Positions 1 to 6,087 are shown, counted from the first letter of the stretch. The stretch: DNA of 64,000 nucleotides from Deinococcus marmoris DSM 12784 (GCF_000701405.1 NZ_JNIV01000001.1:77704-141703), one strand, 5' to 3'. Notes: generated from the sequence alone by a model not told the origin. Program-made: numbers and translations.

Positions 1-179
1 TTGCGCTCGGCGGCGTAAAAGGTGCCGCCATCGGTGCCCAGCACCAGGAAACGGGTCAGGCGGCCCTCGTCGCTGACGGTGTACACGAATCCGCCCGCGT
101 TGTTGCGCTTCTGGCGGGCATTGAGCCGCTCGGTCTGACGGCGGTGCTTGGGGCTAATGACGCTCAGCAGGTTCTTCAT
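1..179 (-). CDS. rsr: Rsr, Ro60-like TROVE-domain RNA-binding protein (5' part only)
   Basis: Only the first 59 codons are inside the window; the gene continues past base 1. The translation starts MKNLLSVISPKHRRQTERL and goes on with NNAGGFVYTVSDEGRLTRF, which matches the start of bacterial Ro60 orthologs, in which this region opens the ring-shaped TROVE (HEAT-repeat) domain. Rsr binds Y RNAs and misfolded RNA; in Deinococcus radiodurans it is known to help 23S rRNA maturation and to be tethered by Y RNA to polynucleotide phosphorylase. A clear AAGGAGGG lies seven bases before ATG at 179. The gene is the last member of a minus-strand array of Y RNA and tRNA-like genes (258-2142), so co-transcription with its RNA ligands is likely. 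Family call is from memory of the N-terminal sequence; the vWFA-like C-terminal domain cannot be seen. Confidence 0.9.
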   Translation of the reverse strand, partial: MKNLLSVISPKHRRQTERLNARQKRNNAGGFVYTVSDEGRLTRFLVLGTDGGTFYAAER

Positions 180-180
180 G

Positions 181-207
181 GTTCGGCCCTCCTTGTGTCA
201 GGGCGAG
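181..207 (-). promoter_or_regulatory. Ro-site-like hairpin covering the rsr Shine-Dalgarno
   Basis: The rsr leader can fold CTC-GCCCT, a nine-base loop, then AGGGC-c-GAA. The five-pair stem, the single bulged C and the following GA opposite UC resemble the Ro-binding helix of the Y RNAs in this array, especially the one at 941-1090. The 3' strand of the stem contains the GGG of the AAGGAGGG ribosome-binding site of rsr, so a protein bound here would hide it. The structure is seen; autoregulation by Rsr is inference. A GC-rich SD next to GCCGAA could also give this by chance. Confidence 0.4.
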
Positions 208-257
208 ACGGGCAGGCTGGATTCGCCAGCGGCGACGCGACACATCGGCGTGTCAGG

Positions 258-333
258 TGGTGGACATGGGGAGATTCGAACTCCCAACCTTCCCCGTGCA
301 AGGGGGTTGCGCTCCCAGTTGCGCTACAAGCCC
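258..333 (-). tRNA. tRNA-Ala (UGC)
   Basis: Cloverleaf of 76 bases with encoded CCA (258-260). The acceptor GGGCTTG/CATGTCC has the G3-U70 wobble that marks alanine tRNAs but also a U5-U68 mismatch. T-arm GGGAG/CTCCC around TTCGAAT is perfect; the anticodon loop CTTGCAC carries TGC (298-300), with only four good pairs in the anticodon stem. It is the array member nearest rsr. The mismatches make it look slightly eroded, so it may be a minor or non-canonical copy. Confidence 0.8.
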
Positions 334-394
334 GTAAGGTCCGCCCCTTCTTCCCAGTCCCTGCGTGGCAGGGCGGCGGCGTAACTGTCTGTTT

Positions 395-463
395 GGAGCT
401 GTTGGATTTGCGAACTTACGCCCACTCGCTTGTAAGGTGAACGCTCGATTGAACTACAACTCC
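395..463 (-). tRNA. Degenerate tRNA-like unit, Val (UAC) type
   Basis: The acceptor GGAGTTG/CAGCTCC pairs fully and the loop CTTACAA carries TAC, but the D-loop has lost its GG and is only four bases, the anticodon stem has an A-C mismatch, the T-arm does not fold into five pairs and no CCA is encoded. It keeps correct spacing in the array. I read it as a decayed tRNA or as a tRNA mimic that no longer needs to be charged. Confidence 0.5.
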
Positions 464-465
464 AG

Positions 466-541
466 TGGTGAACCGGGCAGGACTTGAACCTGCGACCTCC
501 CCGTTCGTAGCGGGACGCTCCTCCATCTGAGCTACCGGTTC
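466..541 (-). tRNA. tRNA-Arg (ACG)
   Basis: A textbook cloverleaf: acceptor GAACCGG/CCGGTTC, A73 and encoded CCA (466-468), D-stem GCTC, anticodon arm TCCCG-CTACGAA-CGGGG with ACG at 506-508, T-arm GCAGG-TTCAAGT-CCTGC. It ends two bases from the next unit. This is the main bacterial tRNA for CGN codons, with A34 normally edited to inosine by TadA. Confidence 0.93.
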
Positions 542-543
542 AT

Positions 544-620
544 TGGGGAGAGTGGCGGGAGTTGAACCCAAAAACCTCTGCCTCCACAGGGCAGCGTGCA
601 GCCGTTACACCACACCCTCC
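544..620 (-). tRNA. tRNA-His (GUG)
   Basis: Anticodon arm CTGCC-CTGTGGA-GGCAG shows GTG (585-587). An extra 5' G pairs with C73, the G-1:C73 identity pair of histidine tRNA, before an encoded CCA. The acceptor is G-GAGGGTG with CACTCTC-C. The T-stem has one U-C mismatch at its base. Only two bases separate it from tRNA-Arg. Confidence 0.9.
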
Positions 621-680
621 AGAGCTGGCCCGCTTCTTCCCCGGCAAAGGCTTACGCCCCTGGTGGCGGTCCGGTCTGAC

Positions 681-756
681 TGGTCTGAACGGCAAGATTT
701 GAACTTGCGACCTCTTTGAATCCGAATCAGGCGTGCTTCCACTGCACTACGTCCAG
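681..756 (-). tRNA. tRNA-Pro-like (CGG), anticodon stem damaged
   Basis: The acceptor CTGGACG/CGTTCAG has the C1-G72 pair usual for bacterial proline tRNA, and A73 plus CCA are encoded. The loop TTCGGAT carries CGG (722-724), but the lower two pairs of the anticodon stem are C-A mismatches, so only three pairs remain. D-arm and T-arm are intact. Function as a decoding tRNA is doubtful; it fits the trend of the array toward tRNA shape without a normal anticodon arm. Confidence 0.6.
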
Positions 757-778
757 TTGCTGTGTTCTTAAAAAGAGG

Positions 779-915
779 TGGTGGAACGGGCGGGAATCGA
801 ACCCGCGACCTTGCGAGGAGAAGTCGATAAGCCTTCACAGTCGGCCCAGCCGCCTTTGCAGGAGCGGGCAAGTGTGGTGTGGAGGCAACATGCTCTACCG
901 CTGAGCTACCGTTCC
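779..915 (-). ncRNA. tRNA-Y RNA chimera 1 (Gly-like body)
   Basis: The ends are a perfect tRNA: acceptor GGAACGG/CCGTTCC, A73, encoded CCA (779-781), D-arm GCTCAGCGGTAGAGC and T-arm CGGGTTCGATTCCCG. The anticodon stem TTGC/GCAA is kept, but its loop is about 70 bases long. That insert holds CAC-TT-GCCC, a loop, and GGGC-c-GA-ct-GTG, which pair into the Ro-binding helix with its bulged C and the GA/UU pairs. No anticodon can be read. In a Y RNA the GGGCCGA strand comes first; here it comes second, closed by a hairpin loop, so the module is circularly permuted. The body resembles glycine tRNA. Rsr binding is inferred. Confidence 0.75.
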
Positions 916-940
916 ATCGAGTTTTGTTGCTGTGTGGGAG

Positions 941-1090
941 GGGGACGGACAGGATTCGAACCTGCGAAGACCTTTCGGCCTGTATGTTCCAGGTAACCTT
1001 CGTCAATCGGCCCAGGAGGGCGAGGTGGCGTCGAAGGAAATGCCCGTTGCGGGGCAGACATATGTGTTTAACCGCTCCACCACCGTCCCC
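941..1090 (-). ncRNA. tRNA-Y RNA chimera 2 (class II body)
   Basis: The acceptor GGGACGG/CCGTCCC is perfect, with an extra G-C pair outside it; the T-arm GCAGG-TTCGAAT-CCTGT is good and a long variable arm GGCC-GAAA-GGTC points to a Tyr/Ser/Leu-type body. CCA is not encoded (CTC instead). The anticodon stem TATGT/ACATA encloses two hairpins: TGCCC-GGGCA, then CCTTCG/CGAAGG carrying CTC-GCCC-TCCT-GGGC-c-GA, a Ro-site-like helix. About 85 bases replace the anticodon loop. It cannot decode; whether it is charged or bound by Rsr is untested. Confidence 0.65.
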
Positions 1091-1131
1091 ACGGGGCGTT
1101 TGAACTGTTTGAAATTGATGTGTCCTCTGAT

Positions 1132-1266
1132 CTGGCGGGGCGGGACTCGAACCCGCAACCCGGCCATTACAAGTGGTAATTTTCGCACTTCGGCCCAAAA
1201 GGTTGCGCTGCTGGGCAAGGGATGTGGAACGAGTTTTCCTGCTCTACCATTGAGCTACCCGCTCAG
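1132..1266 (-). ncRNA. tRNA-Y RNA chimera 3 (Gly-like D-arm)
   Basis: D-arm GCTCAATGGTAGAGC and T-arm GCGGG-TTCGAGT-CCCGC are canonical. The acceptor pairs as CTG-a-GCGGG with CCCGC-CAG, so it carries a bulged A and lacks a separate CCA. Between the two arms lie a small hairpin GGAA/TTCC, the Ro-type helix CTT-GCCCA / TGGGC-c-GA-a-G, and a third hairpin ATTAC/GTAAT. The GCCGAAG sequence agrees exactly with the consensus reported for bacterial Y RNAs (GNCGAAG). An alternative pairing with the chimera at 1397-1503 is listed among rejected ideas. Confidence 0.65.
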
Positions 1267-1277
1267 GTCAGAAGGAC

Positions 1278-1364
1278 TGGTGGATGGAGCAGGATTTGAA
1301 CCTGCTAAACCCGAAGGTATCGGTTTTACAGACCGGCGCGACTCGCCATCGTCGCCGTCCATCC
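1278..1364 (-). tRNA. tRNA-Tyr (GUA)
   Basis: 87 bases, class II. Acceptor GGATGGA/TCCATCC, A73, encoded CCA (1278-1280), anticodon arm CGGT-CTGTAAA-ACCG with GTA at 1327-1329, a variable arm ACC-TTC-GGGT and T-arm GCAGG-TTCAAAT-CCTGC. The D-stem GCGAC/GTCGC is unusually strong. It appears fully functional and sits between two chimeric units. Confidence 0.92.
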
Positions 1365-1396
1365 AGGGTGCCGGAAAGCTGGTCTTCGGCGATGCT

Positions 1397-1503
1397 TGGG
1401 GTGGGTGGTCAGAATCGAACTGAGGGAACCAATAACCCTTGTGCGTCGGCCCAGGCGCAAAAAACGCCGATCTGGGCAAGAGGTGCGAAGGGCCACACCC
1501 ACC
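1397..1503 (-). ncRNA. tRNA-Y RNA chimera 4 (His-like minihelix)
   Basis: The acceptor GTGGGTG/CACCCAC is perfect and is flanked by G-1:C73 and an encoded CCA (1397-1399), the marks of histidine tRNA. The T-loop TTCGATT is present on a four-pair stem. No D-arm is recognisable: the acceptor leads directly into CCCTT/AAGGG, which encloses CTC-TT-GCCCAG, a GCG-T6-CGC tip and CTGGGC-c-GA-c-G. So this unit is an acceptor/T-arm minihelix joined to a Ro-type hairpin, the most reduced form in the array. Confidence 0.65.
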
Positions 1504-1530
1504 GTATTTGGATCTCGCCTGTTGCCAGGC

Positions 1531-1608
1531 TGGTACTCCGAGTCAGACTTGAACTGACACTGACGCGCTTCTGAGACGCGTTCCTCTACCAGATTGGGAT
1601 ACCGGAGC
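1531..1608 (-). tRNA. Class I tRNA with Leu anticodon (CAG)
   Basis: Acceptor GCTCCGG/TCGGAGT (G1-U72 and G7-U66 wobbles), A73, encoded CCA, anticodon arm CGCGT-CTCAGAA-GCGCG with CAG (1571-1573), five-base variable loop and T-arm GTCAG-TTCAAGT-CTGAC. CAG reads the leucine codon CUG, but bacterial leucine tRNAs have a long variable arm, which is missing here. The D-stem has only three pairs. It may be a transferred phage-type tRNA or a non-decoding mimic. Confidence 0.75.
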
Positions 1609-1651
1609 ATAAAGAGACCTCTGAACTTGGGGCGGTGGTGGCGGGGCGGAC

Positions 1652-1725
1652 TGGAGCAGGCTGGACGGAATTGCACCGCCGTCTCCCAGCGGTTGCTGGG
1701 CATCTTGCTGACTAGAAGAAACCTG
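1652..1725 (-). tRNA. Degenerate tRNA-like unit without a readable anticodon
   Basis: The acceptor CAGGTTT/CAGCCTG has six of seven pairs, the D-stem is TCT/AGA, and the T-arm GGCGG-TGCAATT-CCGTC departs from the T-loop consensus. The middle hairpin GCCCAG-CAACCG-CTGGG has a six-base loop without U33, so no anticodon can be assigned. The hairpin strands look like the GCCCAG/CTGGG stem of the Y modules without the bulged C and GA, which suggests an eroded chimera. Confidence 0.4.
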
Positions 1726-1736
1726 CATGTATGGGG

Positions 1737-1828
1737 TGCTGGGCAAGGGATGAAGTCGGATGCGGGAGTTGAACCCAGGTCCGTAAAGGACCATCACCAG
1801 AGATAACCGAGGCCTCTTCGGCCCAGCA
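1737..1828 (-). ncRNA. Y RNA, YrlA-like with tRNA-like domain
   Basis: The 5' end TGCTGGGC (1828-1821) pairs over eight bases with the 3' end GCCCAGCA (1744-1737). Next to it are the bulged C, GA opposite TT and a bulged A (GCCGAAG facing CTTG), the Ro-binding site in normal Y RNA order. Inside, TCGG/CCGA closes a junction carrying GGTCC-TTTAC-GGACC and the T-arm-like TGGG-TTCAACT-CCCG. This is the layout known for bacterial YrlA RNAs, which mimic tRNA. It shares GGTTATCTC with the Y RNA at 2076-2142. Confidence 0.85.
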
Positions 1829-1846
1829 GGAGGGTTTGAGGGAGGA

Positions 1847-1981
1847 GACTCAGGGCAAGGGGCGGCCACGGGAAAGAGGGGCTTGCGCTGGCCTCTGCTC
1901 CAGGGCGGAATCTTTGCAGACGCGCCGTGGGGTTGTCCGAAGTGGTGGGCAAAATAACCGTGACCTGTCGGCCCTTGAGTC
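1847..1981 (-). ncRNA. Y RNA, long form
   Basis: The terminal stem is GACTCA-a-GGGC (1981-1971) with GCCC-TGAGTC (1856-1847), ten pairs with one bulge. The Ro site follows (GGGC-c-GA opposite TT-GCCC). A second stem GGTCACGG/CCGTGGCC of eight pairs continues it inward. The remaining 75 or so bases of the loop contain GGTTATTTT, similar to the GGTTATCTC of the other Y RNAs, but no clear T-arm. Stem sequence differs from the neighbouring Y RNAs while pairing is kept, which supports a real RNA. Confidence 0.85.
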
Positions 1982-1987
1982 GAATAT

Positions 1988-2064
1988 TGGCGGCCCCAGC
2001 GGGAATCGAACCCGCGTTTTCCGGCAGACAACCGGGCGTCTTGAAGCCGTTAGACGATGGAGCC
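1988..2064 (-). tRNA. tRNA with Asp anticodon (GUC) on a Glu-like body
   Basis: Acceptor GGCTCCA/TGGGGCC, G73, encoded CCA (1988-1990), D-arm GTCT/AGAC, T-arm GCGGG-TTCGATT-CCCGC. The body, with ATCGTCTAACGG and GGGGCCGCCA ends, is what bacterial glutamate tRNAs look like, but the loop TTGTCTG reads GTC (2027-2029), aspartate. Position 37 is a pyrimidine, which is rare, and the bottom anticodon pair is C-A. It may be an odd tRNA-Asp or a non-decoding relative. Confidence 0.7.
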
Positions 2065-2075
2065 AGTGGAGTGTT

Positions 2076-2142
2076 GAACCAGGCAAGTGATTGACAGTGG
2101 GGTGTCGTTTCAAGAGATAACCCAGTGTCTTCGGCCCGGCTC
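2076..2142 (-). ncRNA. Y RNA, short form
   Basis: The first RNA of the array. GAGCCGGGC (2142-2134) pairs over nine bases with GCCTGGTTC (2084-2076). The Ro signature is complete: bulged C, GA opposite TT, bulged A, then G-C (GGCCGAAG facing CTTGCC). The 45-base inner part can form GACA/TGTC and GGG/CCC and holds GGTTATCTC. There is no tRNA-like domain, so it corresponds to the simple Y RNA type. It ends 11 bases before the GUC tRNA. Confidence 0.85.
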
Positions 2143-2173
2143 AATGTGGGCTACTCGCCCTCACCTGTGCCAG

Positions 2174-2179
2174 AGTTTA
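2174..2179 (-). promoter_or_regulatory. Possible -10 box for the small-RNA array
   Basis: TAAACT on the minus strand lies 32 bases before the first Y RNA, in the divergent gap to the gene at 2265. No convincing -35 was found at the usual distance. A second candidate, TATATC (2224-2229), is further out. Confidence 0.3.
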
Positions 2180-2252
2180 CGGGCTGGGTAACGCGCGGCA
2201 CATTCGCCGCATGGCGTAGACCGGATATAGGTGAAACGGCGCAGACCAGCCG

Positions 2253-2258
2253 TATTCT
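2253..2258 (+). promoter_or_regulatory. -10 box of a leaderless gene
   Basis: TATTCT followed by six bases and ATG at 2265, so transcription should start at or beside the start codon. This decides the start over the GTG two codons upstream. Confidence 0.6.
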
Positions 2259-2264
2259 GTGCCC

Positions 2265-2636
2265 ATGCTGACGCCCTGGGCCGGAATCCTGACTCTGGTT
2301 TGCTGCCCCGTTCTGCTGCTGTGGGCGCTGCGGCGGCAGGGCTGGCTGGCGCTCTCGGCTCTGGCCGTGATGCTCGTGCCGCTCGTCTCTCCACCCTTGC
2401 CAGAAGGCTGGTATTTCCGTTTCGTCTGGGCCAACTGGTTCGGTGCGGGCGCGTCAGTGATTGGCAATGGCCTGTGGTGGGTTGGACTATGGAAAGCCAG
2501 CCTCGGCGTGCTGCTGGGGCTGGCGCTGCTGTTCGCGGGGCTGGCGTTCAGGCAGGGTGGAGCAGGAAAAAGGTGGGCCGCCCTGCCCGCTTTCGCGGCA
2601 CTGATCGCGGGAACCCACCTCCTGTCGATGCCCTGA
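2265..2636 (+). CDS. Small multi-pass membrane protein of unknown function
   Basis: 123 residues with four or five hydrophobic segments (about 5-20, 25-42, 55-72, 76-95 and 103-118) and short basic links, so an integral inner-membrane protein. I do not recognise a family. There is no Shine-Dalgarno; TATTCT sits just before ATG 2265, which indicates a leaderless message and makes this start better than GTG 2259. It is divergent from the Y RNA/tRNA array and shares its 120-base regulatory gap, but nothing else links the two. It converges with the kinase-like gene that ends at 2640, leaving three bases. Confidence 0.65.
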   Translation: MLTPWAGILTLVCCPVLLLWALRRQGWLALSALAVMLVPLVSPPLPEGWYFRFVWANWFGAGASVIGNGLWWVGLWKASLGVLLGLALLFAGLAFRQGGAGKRWAALPAFAALIAGTHLLSMP

Positions 2637-2639
2637 GCG

Positions 2640-4244
2640 TTACTCCAAAGTCACCAGATAGTCGTACAGATCCGGCCCGCCCGCGTGCGCTTCCACTTCC
2701 GCGCCGTCAAACTGCTCGCCAATCCGCCCAGCCAATGCGTCCAGATCGTCCTGCGACTTCTGCGGCCCGCCGAAAATGGTGATGATCTCCTGCCCGGCGT
2801 AAGCCTCAGCCAGCATCCTCAGCACGCTGTCCTCGGGGCTGCCCCCGGCCTGCACCAGTTCGTCGTCCTGCAAGCCGATCACGTCGCCCTCGGCAATAGC
2901 AAGCGTCTCGCCTTTTTTGGTGGTGATGTTGGTGGTGCGGCTGGCGCGCGTGACCTCGAAGGTGGTCACGGCTCCAGCCGCCTCGGTCATGGCGTCTTTC
3001 AGCTCGTCGGCGGAAATGTCGGGCTGAAAGGCGAGGGCCGCGCCCATGCCCTGCCCCAGCGTGCGGGTGGGCACCACCACGGCGCGGCCTTCCATCAGCT
3101 CTATGGCACGCTCGGCGGCCATCAGCACGTTCTTGTTGTTGGGCAGCACGATCACGCGCTCGGCGCTCACCGAGCGAACGGCGTCCACGATGTCCTGCAC
3201 GCTGGGATTGGCAGTCTGCCCGCCGGACACGATGCGCGCCCCCAGGCTGCGGAACAGCTTGACCAGACCGTAACCGTTGGCCACCGCCACCAGCCCCGAG
3301 AGCGGCAGCTCCTCCTCGGCGCGGGCGGTGGCCCCGGCCATGCCCAGAATCTCGGTGTGCTGCTCGGACATGTCCTCGACCTTGGTCTTGAGCATCCTGC
3401 CGTAGCGGCCCACGGTGGCCAGCAATTCATCTGGCTCGTTGGTGTGGATGTGGCCCTTGACATAGCCCTCCGCGCCCACCACCAGCAGGCTGTCGCCGAA
3501 GGGACTGACCAGCTCACGGATGTCCTCGATGGATTTGGTGGATTCGGACATTAAAAACTCGGTGCAGAAGCCGAATTCCTCGTTCTCGAAGCTCTGGGCG
3601 GCGTACTGGGTGATCTCGGGGGCCTCGGGCAGCTCGTCGCCGCGCAACTCGGCCAGCATCCCCTGAACGATATACAGGTAGCCCTGGCCGCCGCTGTCGA
3701 TCACCCCGGCCTGCTTGAGCGCGGGCAGCATTTCGGGGGTCTGGTCCAGCAATTCCTGACCCTTGAACAGTGCGTTCTCCAGCACCATATCCACGCTGTC
3801 GCCGCGCGCACCCTCGGCAATGCCGCGCGCCACGGTCAGGATGGTCCCTTCCACCGGCTTCATCACCGCGCCGTACCCGCTTTTCTGGGCGGCGTCGAAG
3901 GCGCGGATCAGCGTCGGAGCGTCTACCTCTGCCTTGTCCTTGATGACTTCCGCAAAACCTTTCAGCAGTTGAGACAGGATCACGCCGCTGTTGCCGCGTG
4001 CGCCCAGCAGCGCGCCGTAGCTGATGGCGCGGGCCACCCCGGCCATGCTGTCTGTGTCGGCGGTGTCCAGTTCACGGCGCACCGACTGCATGGTCAGGTG
4101 CATGTTGGTGCCAGTGTCGCCGTCCGGCACCGGATACACATTCAGGGCGTTGACTTCCTCGCGGTACACGCCCAGCCAGTCGGTGGCGTAGCGCAACATG
4201 CGGGCGAGGTCGGCGGGCGTCAGCGTTGCTTTGTGTTCAGGCAC
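2640..4244 (-). CDS. DAK2-domain fatty acid kinase-like protein (FakA/YloV family)
   Basis: 534 residues. The N-terminal DhaL-type kinase domain shows DGDTGTNM at about 41-48, whose aspartates bind Mg-ATP in this fold, and HGS-like SGGQGYLYI further on. The C-terminal half matches the part of FakA that works with fatty-acid-binding FakB. FakA phosphorylates FakB-bound fatty acids so that they can enter phospholipid synthesis. The ORF can be opened at ATG 4262, but GTG 4244 has GGTGGGGG at good distance, so I prefer it. It directly follows the Asp23-family gene and overlaps its end; this pair (yloU-yloV) is conserved in many Gram-positive bacteria. Confidence 0.85.
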   Translation of the reverse strand: MPEHKATLTPADLARMLRYATDWLGVYREEVNALNVYPVPDGDTGTNMHLTMQSVRRELDTADTDSMAGVARAISYGALLGARGNSGVILSQLLKGFAEVIKDKAEVDAPTLIRAFDAAQKSGYGAVMKPVEGTILTVARGIAEGARGDSVDMVLENALFKGQELLDQTPEMLPALKQAGVIDSGGQGYLYIVQGMLAELRGDELPEAPEITQYAAQSFENEEFGFCTEFLMSESTKSIEDIRELVSPFGDSLLVVGAEGYVKGHIHTNEPDELLATVGRYGRMLKTKVEDMSEQHTEILGMAGATARAEEELPLSGLVAVANGYGLVKLFRSLGARIVSGGQTANPSVQDIVDAVRSVSAERVIVLPNNKNVLMAAERAIELMEGRAVVVPTRTLGQGMGAALAFQPDISADELKDAMTEAAGAVTTFEVTRASRTTNITTKKGETLAIAEGDVIGLQDDELVQAGGSPEDSVLRMLAEAYAGQEIITIFGGPQKSQDDLDALAGRIGEQFDGAEVEAHAGGPDLYDYLVTLE

Positions 4245-4575
4245 GCTGAACCCCCACCGCATGGACGCGGGTGGCGCTCAACTCGATTCCGGCCAGGGTC
4301 TTGACGGTGTGTTCCACACGCTCGACGATATTGCGCGCCACCGTGGGAATGCTGACGCCGTAGGCCGCCACGATGTACAGGTCTGCCGTGTAGGTGTCGC
4401 CCCCCTTCTCCTTGCCGATCACCACGCCGTCGCTGACATTGGCGCGGCCCAGCACGCGGGAAATCCCCTCCTTGAGGTTGGCGGGGGCCATGCCCACCAC
4501 CCCTGGAATCTCGTGGGCGGTCAGCCCGATCAGGGAGGCCAGCGCCGCCTCGGAAATAGTTATAGAGCCAGTCAC
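4237..4575 (-). CDS. Asp23/Gls24 family protein (YloU-like)
   Basis: 112 residues, start GTG 4575. The sequence has the family pattern: ISEAALASLIGLTAHEIPGV near the N-terminus, then ADLYIVAAYG and ARNIVERVEHTVKTLAG. Asp23 proteins are small, often membrane-associated and linked to envelope stress and lipid metabolism; their exact job is not settled. A TATACT box ends ten bases before GTG and no Shine-Dalgarno is seen, so the leader is very short. It forms an operon with the FakA-like gene downstream (8-base overlap). Confidence 0.85.
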   Translation of the reverse strand: MTGSITISEAALASLIGLTAHEIPGVVGMAPANLKEGISRVLGRANVSDGVVIGKEKGGDTYTADLYIVAAYGVSIPTVARNIVERVEHTVKTLAGIELSATRVHAVGVQRA

Positions 4576-4634
4576 AGTAAAGGTGAGTATAGGGGTGTGT
4601 GCGGCGGGGGTCGTGTGTTGTGGGGAAAGGAAGT

Positions 4635-6080
<1,446 letters not shown>

Positions 6081-6087
6081 GGGCCAC

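Noticed and set aside
779..1266. Group I or group II introns in the tRNA genes
   Set aside because: Inserts are 70-100 bases, too short for either catalytic core, and none of the core elements is seen.
605..1423. Long open frames (197 and 163 codons) over the tRNA-like array
   Set aside because: They cross T-arms and acceptors of the RNA units on either strand, have no ribosome site and give no protein-like sequence.
1132..1503. Canonical Y RNA formed by the GGGCCGA strand near 1450 and the CTTGCCC strand near 1215, enclosing the whole tRNA-Tyr
   Set aside because: GCCCAG plus GCGCAA do pair over twelve bases, but each strand also has a partner within its own unit, and the intact tRNA-Tyr with own ends between them makes separate units more likely. 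Kept as an alternative.
258..2142. CRISPR array
   Set aside because: The recurring TCGGCCCA/TGGGCAAG words are spaced irregularly and belong to RNA helices; units differ and have tRNA arms.
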